Shown here: piece by piece, positions 17,374 to 25,508 of the stretch
Numbering within the stretch: position 1 is the stretch's first letter
How the letters are laid out: each line of letters opens with the position of its first letter
Assembly: GCA_035433705.1 (NCBI GenBank)
Contig: DAORVK010000005.1
Span: 1 to 64,000 of the forward strand
Direction of reading: 5' to 3'
Length of the DNA: 64,000 nucleotides
Source: CADEFQ01 sp035433705
GTDB taxonomy: Bacteria; Pseudomonadota; Gammaproteobacteria; Steroidobacterales; Steroidobacteraceae
Notes under the pieces: model-generated
The model's input: only the letters and a program-made list of their open reading frames with translations
What the model was told of the DNA's origin: nothing
Database searches by the model: none
Made by a program: the position numbers and the translations under genes

Positions 17374-18300
17374 ATGAATCTGCGTCAGCTCAGGCATTTC
17401 ATGGCGTTGGCCGAAGCCAAACACTTCTACGAAGCGGCTGACAACATCGGCGTCACGCAATCCGCTCTGACCCAATCCGTCTCGAAACTGGAAGGCACGC
17501 TCGGGCTGCAATTGTTCGTGCGCAGCAAGGCGGGAACCGTGCTCACTGAACATGGCCAGAAATTGTATGACCATGCCAAGGTCATATCCGCCCAGATCGA
17601 CGCCGCCATGATTGAGCTTCGGGCGCAGGCTCAGCAGTTCGGAGCCGAAATCCGCGTGGGCATCATCCAGAGCCTTGACGATCAGATCCTGATCGACGCA
17701 ATTACTCGATTTCAGTCGGCTTATCCAAATTGCGGCGTCAAGATCATCAAGGATTGGTCAGCGACGCTCTCGACGCTGCTGGCCAACGGCGAGGTCGATT
17801 TTGCGTTCCTGTCGGATCACTTCCTGGCCCACGAAAATCCGGAAATCAAGCGTGAGCTCCTCTTCGTGGATCACGTCCGGATTGTGATCGGCGAGAAGCA
17901 TGAGCTGTATTTACGCGACCAACTCACGCTCGCGGACCTTGCGAACCACCAATGGGTCGCGGTGTCCACCCGGCCGGACTGGCCACAGTTTCTAGCCAAG
18001 GTGTTTGCTTCCGCAGATATCCACAAGACCCCCCGACTGTTGAGGACGAACTCCATGACGCTTTCTGCGGCGCTGATCACAGGCGGTCATGCAATCGGTA
18101 TGCTCTCACAGAAGCTGTTCCGGTCGTCCGATCACGCGGGCAGGGTCAAGTACTTCTCCATTCCAGAGATCGAGCATGAACGTCGCTTCAGCATCTGCCG
18201 GCGTGCACGCATGGTAGTTCGTTCGTTTCACGAGTACTTCATCGAAAGCCTGCGGACCGCCATACACAAGCAGATTGACACGGACGGACTCCATCACTGA
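17374..18300 (+). CDS. LysR-family transcriptional regulator
   Basis: Protein of 308 residues. The N-terminal winged helix-turn-helix (about 1-60) reads LRQLRHFMALAEAKHF then AADNIGVTQSALTQSVSKLE and GLQLFVRSKAGTVLTEHG, a full LysR signature. A linker helix and the periplasmic-binding-protein-like effector domain (about 90-295) follow. It is transcribed away from the TonB-receptor unit and immediately precedes an acyl-CoA dehydrogenase and an SDR gene (58-base gap). LysR regulators usually control the divergent gene and often their own operon, so this one is a good candidate to switch the island on in response to a pathway intermediate. The effector is unknown. Confidence 0.93.
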   Translation: MNLRQLRHFMALAEAKHFYEAADNIGVTQSALTQSVSKLEGTLGLQLFVRSKAGTVLTEHGQKLYDHAKVISAQIDAAMIELRAQAQQFGAEIRVGIIQSLDDQILIDAITRFQSAYPNCGVKIIKDWSATLSTLLANGEVDFAFLSDHFLAHENPEIKRELLFVDHVRIVIGEKHELYLRDQLTLADLANHQWVAVSTRPDWPQFLAKVFASADIHKTPRLLRTNSMTLSAALITGGHAIGMLSQKLFRSSDHAGRVKYFSIPEIEHERRFSICRRARMVVRSFHEYFIESLRTAIHKQIDTDGLHH

Positions 18301-18358
18301 TGCGTGAAAAGGCAGGGTATGATTTGACTGCACAGGCACCGGAAGGGCATCCACATCC

Positions 18359-20206
18359 ATGCGTCGTAGTATTGATTTCTTTTTGTTCGACTGGCTCGCG
18401 ATCGAAGCGTTGTGTGCCCGGTCGCGCTTCGCAGACCACAACCGGGAGACCTTCACATCTGTACTGGGCACGTGCGAGCGCATCGCCGCGGAGAAGTTTG
18501 CGCCGGCCAATCGACGCGTGGACGTCGAGGAGCCAAGGATTGAGGGTGAACAGGTGGTGTTGCCGGACTGCGCATACGAGGCCACCCGCGCCTATGTCGA
18601 ATCGGGCATGCTCGCAGCGACCCAGGATTACGAGCGCGGCGGCATGCAACTACCCACCGTAGTAGAAACAGCCGCCAATGCGTTTTTCTCCAAGAGCGGA
18701 ATCGGACTTGGAGGCGGCGCGCTGCTGACGGTCGGCAATGCCAACCTGCTGTTGGCCCATGGCACGGAGCGACAGCGCGACGTGTTCGCGCGCAATGAGT
18801 TGTCCGGACGATGGTTCGGGACCATGTGCCTGTCGGAACCTCAGGCCGGATCCAGTCTATCTGACATAGCCACGCGGGCAGTGCCCGATGGACCCGATCA
18901 CGAGTCCGACACGCTTGGAGCGCGGTATCGCCTTTTCGGCAACAAGATGTGGATCAGCAATGGCGATCATGAGTTGTCGGAGAACATCATTCATCTCGTG
19001 CTCGCCAAGATTCCCGGTCTGGATGGGCGCCTGCCGGCGGGTACCCGGGGAATCTCACTGTTCATCGTGCCGAAGAAACTGGTCACCGCAGCAGGTGAAT
19101 TGACCGGCGAGCGCAACGACGTGGCCCTCGCCGGCCTGAACCACAAGCTCGGCTACCGCGGTATACCGAATGCCTTGCTCAATTTCGGTGAAGGTCGCTA
19201 CACGGTACGCGGCGCGACCGGCGCGCTCGGCTATCTCGTCGGCAAGCCCGGCGAGGGGCTGCGTTGCATGTTCCACATGATGAACGAGGCGCGCATTGCG
19301 GTGGGCGCAGGAGCCGCCGCCATCGGTATGGCAGGCTATGAAGCCAGCCTCGCGTACGCACAGACGCGGCGGCAGGGGCGTCACCACGGCCCATCTGGCA
19401 AGAACCCCACCACGCAACCGGTGCGCATCATTGAACACGCCGACGTGCGACGAATGCTGCTGGCGCAGAAATCCTATGCCGAGGGTGGCCTTGCGCTCGT
19501 GCTGTACTGCGCGCGCCTCGTCGATGATAAGGCGACCGGCACTGCAGATGAGTCACGCATCGCAGTCACTCTGCTGGAGATACTCACCCCCATCGCCAAG
19601 AGCTGGCCCAGTGAGTGGTGCCTCGAGGCGAACAGCCTGGCGATTCAGGTGCATGGAGGCTACGGATATACGCGCGACTACCCGGTGGAGCAGTACTGGC
19701 GGGACAACCGCCTCAATATGATTCACGAGGGCACGCACGGCATCCACGGTCTGGACCTGCTTGGCCGGAAGGTGCGCGTCGATGACGGCGCAGCGCTGAC
19801 CACTCTTTGCAAATATGTGCAGCGTACAGCGGATCATGCGGCGCGAATCGAAGCATTGTCGAAGCGCGGCGTAGAACTGGGTGTCGCATTGGGGGTCGCT
19901 CGCGATGCAACCTGTGCAGCATGGGCAACCGACGCGCCAGAGGGGGCCCTCGCCAATGCCACGCCCTACCTACAGGCCTTCGGGCACTTGGTCGTCGCAT
20001 GGTTGTGGCTCGATGTGAGCATCACGGCACACATCGCGCTGAGCGCGAAACCTGACAATGCCGTTATCGACCTGTTGTATGGCAAGATCCAGTGCATGCA
20101 CTATTTCTTCGACTACGAACTGCCGAAGATAGATGCTTGGCTGCGGGTCGTCGCCTCACGCAACCAGATCTGCGCAAACACGCGGGAAGAGTGGCTCCCC
20201 TCATGA
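18359..20206 (+). CDS. acyl-CoA dehydrogenase, long (DmdC-like) type
   Basis: Protein of 615 residues, the length of the DmdC/AidB-like branch rather than the 380-residue short enzymes. FAD- and substrate-binding segments are visible: WFGTMCLSEPQAGSSLSDI (152-170), FGNKMWISNGDHE (193-205) and MNEARIAVGAGAAAIG (308-323). The catalytic base is E457 in NMIHEGTHGIHGLDLLGRK. The enzyme removes two hydrogens alpha-beta to the thioester and passes electrons to ETF. The substrate side of the family covers branched, aryl and thioether acyl-CoAs. It overlaps the SDR gene by ATGA and follows the LysR gene; a purine-rich GGAAGGG lies about 12 bases before the ATG. It probably acts on an acyl-CoA from the same pathway. 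Confidence 0.93.
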   Translation: MRRSIDFFLFDWLAIEALCARSRFADHNRETFTSVLGTCERIAAEKFAPANRRVDVEEPRIEGEQVVLPDCAYEATRAYVESGMLAATQDYERGGMQLPTVVETAANAFFSKSGIGLGGGALLTVGNANLLLAHGTERQRDVFARNELSGRWFGTMCLSEPQAGSSLSDIATRAVPDGPDHESDTLGARYRLFGNKMWISNGDHELSENIIHLVLAKIPGLDGRLPAGTRGISLFIVPKKLVTAAGELTGERNDVALAGLNHKLGYRGIPNALLNFGEGRYTVRGATGALGYLVGKPGEGLRCMFHMMNEARIAVGAGAAAIGMAGYEASLAYAQTRRQGRHHGPSGKNPTTQPVRIIEHADVRRMLLAQKSYAEGGLALVLYCARLVDDKATGTADESRIAVTLLEILTPIAKSWPSEWCLEANSLAIQVHGGYGYTRDYPVEQYWRDNRLNMIHEGTHGIHGLDLLGRKVRVDDGAALTTLCKYVQRTADHAARIEALSKRGVELGVALGVARDATCAAWATDAPEGALANATPYLQAFGHLVVAWLWLDVSITAHIALSAKPDNAVIDLLYGKIQCMHYFFDYELPKIDAWLRVVASRNQICANTREEWLPS

Positions 20207-20991
20207 GTACACGGGTACAAGAACTGTTCGATCTCGCAGGTCACGTCGCACTCGTCACGGGCGGCTCGCGCGGCCTCGGCCTGCAGGTTGCCGAAGCACT
20301 CGGCGACGCCGGAGCACAGCTTGTCTTGACCTCCCGCAAGGCATCAGATTTGCAGGAAGCATGCCGCTACCTTGCGGCCCGCAATATCTCCGCGTCCTGG
20401 ATTGCCGGCGATGCGGCAGACCCGATTCAGCTCACACGGATAGCATCGGAGGCGATGAGTCTGCACGGCCGCGTGGACGTACTGGTCAATAACGCAGGGG
20501 CAACTTGGGGTGCGCCGGCTGAAGAGTACCCAATCGAGGCGTGGGACAAGGTCATGAATCTCAATCTCCGAAGCGTGTTCCTGCTCAGCCAGTACGTGGC
20601 CGGGCACAGCATGATTCCTCGAGGTCAGGGGCGCATCATCATGGTAGCGTCCATCGCGTCCAGCATCGGCATGATGAGCGGACTTGAGGCCGTAGCTTAC
20701 TACGCGAGCAAGGGCGGACTCGCGAACTTGACACGCGCTCTGGCAGCCGAGTGGGGTAAGCACGGCATTACTGTGAACGCAGTAGCTCCGGGTTGGTTCC
20801 CCAGCAAGATGTCGCACGGAACGATTCAGGCGGTCGGTGCAGACGCCATGGCCGCGCAAATCCCCCTGCGCCGCCTCGGTGGCGATGATGATTTGAAGGG
20901 CGCTGCGCTACTGTTTGCATCGAGGGCGGGTCAGCACATCACCGGTCAGGTTCTCGCCGTCGATGGCGGTTATACTGCAGTCGGCCGGTAG
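20203..20991 (+). CDS. short-chain dehydrogenase/reductase (SDR)
   Basis: Protein of 262 residues from the ATG at 20203, which overlaps the acyl-CoA dehydrogenase stop as ATGA; the longer frame from 20092 lies inside that gene. Classical SDR motifs are present: TGGSRGLG (19-26) for the cofactor, NNAG (96-99), the catalytic serine in ASIASSIG and YYASK with Y166 and K170, then the C-terminal GQVLAVDGGYTAVGR. The enzyme most likely oxidises a hydroxyacyl-CoA or alcohol with NAD(P), pairing with the dehydrogenase in a beta-oxidation-like sequence. A short hairpin (AGACC/GGTCT, 20992-21006) follows the stop, between the convergent genes. Confidence 0.93.
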   Translation: MSTRVQELFDLAGHVALVTGGSRGLGLQVAEALGDAGAQLVLTSRKASDLQEACRYLAARNISASWIAGDAADPIQLTRIASEAMSLHGRVDVLVNNAGATWGAPAEEYPIEAWDKVMNLNLRSVFLLSQYVAGHSMIPRGQGRIIMVASIASSIGMMSGLEAVAYYASKGGLANLTRALAAEWGKHGITVNAVAPGWFPSKMSHGTIQAVGADAMAAQIPLRRLGGDDDLKGAALLFASRAGQHITGQVLAVDGGYTAVGR

Positions 20992-21022
20992 AGACCTTGC
21001 GGGTCTGGAGAGTCAGGCGCAA

Positions 21023-23179
21023 TCAGCGATGTCGCTTGTTATCCTCTGCTACTTGCAGGTGGTTCGCAATCGGGAGCGCCCTGATCCGCTTACCAGATAA
21101 CGCAAACAAGGCGTTTGCTATCGCAGGTGCGATAGGCGGTACCGCACACTCTCCGATTCCTCCCGGCGGCTCCGTGCTCGGGACGACATAGGTCTCGACC
21201 TTCGGCATCTCGTTCATGCGCAGCACGCGGTACTGGTGGAAATTCCGCTGTTCAACAGCTCCACCCGTCACTGTAATGTTGCCCCACAGGGCCGCAGACA
21301 GCCCATAGACGATCCCGCCCTCCATCTGTGCTGCAATATTGTGGGGATCGATAGCGAGCCCACAGTCCACGGCGCAGACCACGCGGTGTACACGCGGCTC
21401 ACCGCCCTGAAGCGATACCTCTACGACTTGGGCCACGATGCTCCCGTAGGAGGCTACAATCGCGATACCGCGCGCCCGACCCGGCGGTAGCGGTACTCCC
21501 CAGCCTGCTCGCTCCGCCGCGAGCTCAAGCACCACGCCCTGTCTCGTGCCCGCAAACAGCGCGCGGCGATACTCGTACCCGTCGCGGCCGGCAGCGTGTG
21601 CAAGCTCGTCCATGAACGACTCCTTGAAAAAGCCATTCTGGGAGTGGCTGACGCTGCGCCACATTCCAACCGGTAGCGGCGATTCGACAACCGCGTGGCT
21701 GATCCGGAGGTTCGCAATCGCGACCTCGCGATCAAGAACTCCATCGACACTCATCGCGTCAGCCTTGCCGTCGAGACCACCCCGCATGCGGGCAAGGATC
21801 GATCCGCAAGCGCCAACAATGTCGACGCCGAGCACCGAGCCGTCGGCCGCGAGCCCCGCCCGATAGCGCATTCGCGCGGCCGGCCGATAGAAATCGTGCG
21901 TCATGTCTTCCTCGCGGCTCCACAGGAGCTTCACCGGGAGACCCACGGCGCGCGAGATCTGTACGACTTGCGTCACGAAATCCGTTTCATATCGGCGGCC
22001 GAAGCCGCCACCGATGAACATGCGATGCACCTGAACGTTTTCGGGTGGTACACCAGCCGCCTTGGCTGCAGCTGCGTGCGCCACGGTCGGTCCCTGCGTG
22101 GGTGCCCACACTGTGCAGCGATCGCCCTCGACACTCGCTACACAGCTCATCGGTTCCATGGTTGCGTGTGCGAGATAGGGTACTTTGTACTCCCACTCGA
22201 GAACTCTCGCGCTGCCGTGCAGCGCCGCCTCGACATCGCCCACTTCCCGCACGACGCGGCCATCCTCCGAGACCCCCGAATGGAGTGCGGCGTCAATCGA
22301 GTCCGTGCTCGCTGCTATCGCACCACCATCGAAGTCAAGCTCCAGCAGGCCGAGCGCCGTTTGCGCCTGCCACCAGCCCTTTGCAACAACGGCGACTCCG
22401 CCTTCCAGCCGCACAACATCCAGTACGCCTGACGCGCCGCGCGCGCGAGTATCACCGAGCCTCACCACGCGGCCCCCTGCGACCGGCGAAACGCGTACTG
22501 CCGCATACACCATACCCGGTAGAGTTAGGTCGGCGGCGTATTGAGCGCTGCCATCAACTTTCATCGCGGTATCCTTGCGCGCGACACGGGTGCCAATGAG
22601 CCGAAACTTGCTCACTGCTTTGAGTGTCGGGTCCGCCGGAGGCGTCTGGCGCGCCGCGTCGGCGGCGAGTTCACCGAAACCCGCCTTCCGCTTCGACTTC
22701 GAGTGCCACACGACGCTCGCGCGCGCGGCGCATTCGGAAATCGGTACATGCCAGCGCTCAGCGGCTGCCGCGAGCAACATGTCGCGAGCACCCGCACCGA
22801 TGCGCCGCAGGAGTGGGAAATAACCGCGCACTGCTGCGCTCTGCCCAGTCGCCTGATAGCCCTTGACCGGATTGTTGTACGCCCGGTCGTAACCACAGAA
22901 CGCAATCCGCACGTCGGCGAAGTCGGCCTCCATGTCTTCGGCGAGAATCATCGGCAGCGAGGTGTAGATGCCCTGCCCCAATTCTGCGCCAGGAGTGATG
23001 AGTGTGATGATCCCGTCTGGCGCTATCGACACCCAAGCATTGAGTTGCGCAGAACCAGATGCGCTCCTGCTACCAACAGGAACGATCCGAGGCACCGCGC
23101 AGCCAAGCAGCAAACCACCTGTCGCCGCCGAAATGCCAAGTAGCAGCGCCTCACGGCGGGAAACTTTGGCGATGTTCAT
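21023..23179 (-). CDS. Tat-exported xanthine-oxidase-family molybdopterin subunit (isoquinoline 1-oxidoreductase beta-like)
   Basis: Protein of 718 residues. The N-terminus, VSRREALLLG followed by a hydrophobic stretch, is a Tat signal, and LLLGC at 23-27 could be a lipobox. Two MocoBD domains follow, with GGGFGRRYETDFVTQ for the pterin, MGEC-like GIGECAVPPIAPAIANAL near the C-terminus (the conserved active-site Glu) and SGKRIRALP. This arrangement is that of membrane- or periplasm-associated IorB/aldehyde-oxidase-type subunits. Their partner is normally a small two-[2Fe-2S] protein (IorA) and often a c-type cytochrome; neither gene is next to it. It is convergent with the SDR gene. It probably hydroxylates a heterocycle or oxidises an aldehyde in the periplasm, with its partner encoded elsewhere. 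Confidence 0.9.
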   Translation of the reverse strand: MNIAKVSRREALLLGISAATGGLLLGCAVPRIVPVGSRSASGSAQLNAWVSIAPDGIITLITPGAELGQGIYTSLPMILAEDMEADFADVRIAFCGYDRAYNNPVKGYQATGQSAAVRGYFPLLRRIGAGARDMLLAAAAERWHVPISECAARASVVWHSKSKRKAGFGELAADAARQTPPADPTLKAVSKFRLIGTRVARKDTAMKVDGSAQYAADLTLPGMVYAAVRVSPVAGGRVVRLGDTRARGASGVLDVVRLEGGVAVVAKGWWQAQTALGLLELDFDGGAIAASTDSIDAALHSGVSEDGRVVREVGDVEAALHGSARVLEWEYKVPYLAHATMEPMSCVASVEGDRCTVWAPTQGPTVAHAAAAKAAGVPPENVQVHRMFIGGGFGRRYETDFVTQVVQISRAVGLPVKLLWSREEDMTHDFYRPAARMRYRAGLAADGSVLGVDIVGACGSILARMRGGLDGKADAMSVDGVLDREVAIANLRISHAVVESPLPVGMWRSVSHSQNGFFKESFMDELAHAAGRDGYEYRRALFAGTRQGVVLELAAERAGWGVPLPPGRARGIAIVASYGSIVAQVVEVSLQGGEPRVHRVVCAVDCGLAIDPHNIAAQMEGGIVYGLSAALWGNITVTGGAVEQRNFHQYRVLRMNEMPKVETYVVPSTEPPGGIGECAVPPIAPAIANALFALSGKRIRALPIANHLQVAEDNKRHR

Positions 23180-23286
23180 GCCACGTGCACCTCAAGCGGT
23201 GCCCGCGAGGAATCAGCAGGGCAATAAAAAGGGCTGGTACGATGCATGTGGGCGAAGCGATCACGAACATCGTATTGTAACCTCAA

Positions 23287-23496
23287 CTATCGGTGGTAAG
23301 CGTCTGCCGCTGACCGTCTTGACGGCCTGACGGTTAGGCTGCGACTTTGCCCGCCGCCAAGCGGGGTCTGATCGATGAGGTGGGCGCGATTGACGAGTTC
23401 GCGCACCACGGTCTTGGCATGGGTCGGTGAGTCTTTGGCGATGTAGTCGTGGATGGCCTTGAGGTCTGCGCGGGCGCGCAGCGACCAGCTCACCAT
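23287..23496 (-). pseudogene. truncated ParE/RelE-type toxin remnant
   Basis: From the ATG at 23496 the frame starts like a ParE/RelE toxin: MVSWSLRARADLKAIHDYIA, then KDSPTHAKTVVRELVNRA. Family similarity ends after about 48 residues (LIDQTPLGG), and the rest of the frame is Arg/Ser-rich and unrelated. The C-terminal strands that carry the toxin's functional residues are missing. It directly follows an antitoxin remnant, as in an intact antitoxin-toxin pair. An inverted repeat ACCGTC/GACGGT at about 23313-23333 lies in the damaged 3' part. Confidence 0.6.
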
Positions 23497-23497
23497 C

Positions 23498-23618
23498 AAA
23501 TTGCCACTGCTCGATCTGGCGGGCGAGTTCTTCGCCGGCGATGACGCGGCCGGCATTGATATCTTCGCGTCCCTGCTGGCCTTTTGCCGAGCACGTGCAG
23601 GCGGTAGATGATCTCATC
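23498..23618 (-). pseudogene. antitoxin remnant with one-base frameshift
   Basis: Two frames together spell a RelB/addiction-module-type antitoxin: DEIIYRLHVLGK in the frame of the XRE remnant, then GQQGREDINAGRVIAGEELA and RQIEQW in the next frame. The switch falls in a run of four A (reading the minus strand) near 23583; removing one A joins the two parts. The piece is followed at once by the toxin ATG at 23496. Either the gene is truly broken or the assembly has a homopolymer error here. There is no separate start codon, because the 5' part is fused to the XRE remnant. Confidence 0.6.
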
Positions 23619-23897
23619 GAGCGGAGCGTTGTCGGGCAGCCGCTGGATGCGCGCTACCTGCTGCAGGAGCTTCGGCGCCGGTCCGCGCTTGGCGGGTACG
23701 GCGCCGTGATTGCCGATGAGATCTTCGACGGACACGGCCAGGGTGGAGGCGATGTTCGGCAGCAGTGACACCGGGACGCGGCGGCGGCCGACCTCGTAGG
23801 ACGCGACCATCTGCTGGGTAAGGCTCAGCTGTTCGACGAGCTGGGTCTGGGTCATGGGCGTGCCAACAACCGATCCGATCTCGATGGGAGAGCCCAT
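23580..23897 (-). pseudogene. damaged XRE-family HTH regulator remnant
   Basis: The frame from 23897 encodes a lambda-repressor-type helix-turn-helix: TQTQLVEQLSLTQQMVASYE, then VGRRRVPVSLLPNIASTLAV and VEDLIG. The first helix that normally precedes MTQTQL (of the RIAELRKARG type) is missing from the start, and the C-terminal helix stops at KLLQQVARIQRLP, after which the frame runs into antitoxin sequence. It looks like a regulator that lost its ends by small deletions. The frame remains open to 23496. Whether the 100-residue product is made is unknown. Confidence 0.6.
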
Positions 23898-23929
23898 ACG
23901 CCAAGCGTTCCCATGCGGAACGCAGTTGA

Positions 23930-24124
23930 CTATACGCCAACATGGCGTCGATTCGCCCGGGTGGTTGGGGGATGCCAGATCTCATGGCTGTCGGTTGTCT
24001 GGCGATGGAACTCGAACCCGAGCGCCCTCAATCGCCGGGTGACCAGGCCCTGCACGTCGTCGCCGGTGGCGAGACAGAGGCCTTCAGGCAGCTTCTCGAT
24101 GTGCAATTGGATCACGTGTTCCAT
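23930..24124 (-). pseudogene. HicB-HicA fusion remnant (toxin-antitoxin)
   Basis: This is a 64-residue open frame with a strong AAGGAGG ribosome binding site 6 bases before its ATG. Residues 1-28 (VIQLHIEKLPEGLCLATGDD, then VQGLV) match the start of HicB antitoxins. Residues 29-64 (RRLRALGFEFHRQTTDSHEIW, then HPPTTRA) match HicA, including the catalytic histidine in SHEIW. The HicB body and the start of HicA are gone, so one in-frame deletion appears to have joined the two genes. The HicA C-terminal part is also lost. It is most likely a relic, but it is an intact short frame and could still be translated. Confidence 0.6.
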
Positions 24125-24200
24125 GGGCGGCCTCCTTGAAGTCGAAGGTGCGCGAGCTTTGCGTGTACGATCTGCCGACGCACACGACAAGGGATCCCGC

Positions 24201-25508
24201 ATGACCGTTCCATCGTCGCCCAGGCTCGGGCTGATCTGGCTCGCCGACGACGTCACCCGCGGGAACGCCCTCACCTTCCTGTACGCGGCCTTCTTCAGTG
24301 TCTGCCTGCTCTCGTTCCTGAGCTTCATGCAGCCTTTCGTGCTCGACGCGCATCTCGGCATTCCGCGCTCGCAGCAGGGTCGCGCCACTTTCCTCCTCGG
24401 CACGGCGCAGGAAATCGCCATGCTGCTGCTGGTCGGGCCTTTCGGCGCGCTCGCGGACAAGCTCGGGCGGCGCGTTCTCTACACGCTTGGCCTCGTGTGG
24501 GTCGGCGTGGGTTACATCCTCTACCCGCTCGCCGACTCGCTGCTGCAACTGGTGGCGACGCGTTTCTTCTTTGCCGTCGGGGCTGCGATGATCGGCACCG
24601 CGATGGCGACGGTGCTCGCCGATACGCCCCGGGACCGCTCGCGCGGCCTGCTGGTTGCAGCCACGGGCGTGCTGCAGGGCCTTGGCGTGATGTTCGGCGT
24701 GCTCGTGCTCTCGAAACTGCCGCTGCGTTTCGAGTCACTCGGCCACAGCGACGACATGGCCGGCCGCTACACTCTCTGGATCGGCGCCGCACTGTGTTTC
24801 GTCACGGCGGCTGTGTGCTGGCTCGGTTTGCACCGGGGCACACCGGGTGGCATTGCGCACCGGCGCGAGTCCCTGCTGCAGTTGCTCGGCACCGGTCTTC
24901 GCACGGCACGCGCCAACCGGCGGCTCGCGCTCGGCTACCTCGCCTCATTCGTCGCGCGGGGCGACATGGTGGTGATCGGCACCTTTTTCTCGCTGTGGCT
25001 GATGCAGGTGGGAGTCTCGCAGGGCATGACGCGACCTGCGGCCATGGCGAAGGCGGGCATGATGTACGGTGTGGCCCAGCTCGCAGGGCTTGCCTGGGGG
25101 CTCTTCTTCGGCTGGCTGATGGACCGGCTCGATCGGGTGACCCTGATCGCGCTCGCCATGGGCCTTGCCGCGCTCGGCTATTCGATCGTCGGCTTGAGCC
25201 ACGATCCGTTTGCACCTGGCATGATGCCCAAGATGATTCTGCTCGGCGCCGGCGAGCTCAGTTGCATCCTCGCAGTGCAGGCGCTCCTCGGTCAGCAGGC
25301 TCCAAGCAACTTGCGGGGCTCAGTGATGGGCCTCGCCGCGTTCACGTCTGCCTTGGGCGTGCTCTTTGCGACCTCGCTGGGCGGATGGCTGTTCGATCAC
25401 TGGCGGGCGGGCGGCCCGTTCGTGATGATCGCGATCGTCAACGCGTTCGTGATGCTCGCCGCTCTGTGGGTGCGGTTCACGACCCCGACCGAGCGCCCGG
25501 CTACCTGA
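24201..25508 (+). CDS. MFS transporter
   Basis: Protein of 435 residues from the ATG at 24201; the frame is open upstream to 23913 but crosses toxin-antitoxin remnants there. It has twelve predicted hydrophobic helices, with an MFS loop GALADKLGRRVLYTLG after TM2 and a second-half equivalent GWLMDRLDRVTLIALAMG. It resembles drug- or metabolite-efflux MFS members, but no substrate class is certain. Its last 8 bases overlap the 3' end of the convergent HyuB gene. No partner gene is nearby on the same strand. Confidence 0.9.
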   Translation: MTVPSSPRLGLIWLADDVTRGNALTFLYAAFFSVCLLSFLSFMQPFVLDAHLGIPRSQQGRATFLLGTAQEIAMLLLVGPFGALADKLGRRVLYTLGLVWVGVGYILYPLADSLLQLVATRFFFAVGAAMIGTAMATVLADTPRDRSRGLLVAATGVLQGLGVMFGVLVLSKLPLRFESLGHSDDMAGRYTLWIGAALCFVTAAVCWLGLHRGTPGGIAHRRESLLQLLGTGLRTARANRRLALGYLASFVARGDMVVIGTFFSLWLMQVGVSQGMTRPAAMAKAGMMYGVAQLAGLAWGLFFGWLMDRLDRVTLIALAMGLAALGYSIVGLSHDPFAPGMMPKMILLGAGELSCILAVQALLGQQAPSNLRGSVMGLAAFTSALGVLFATSLGGWLFDHWRAGGPFVMIAIVNAFVMLAALWVRFTTPTERPAT

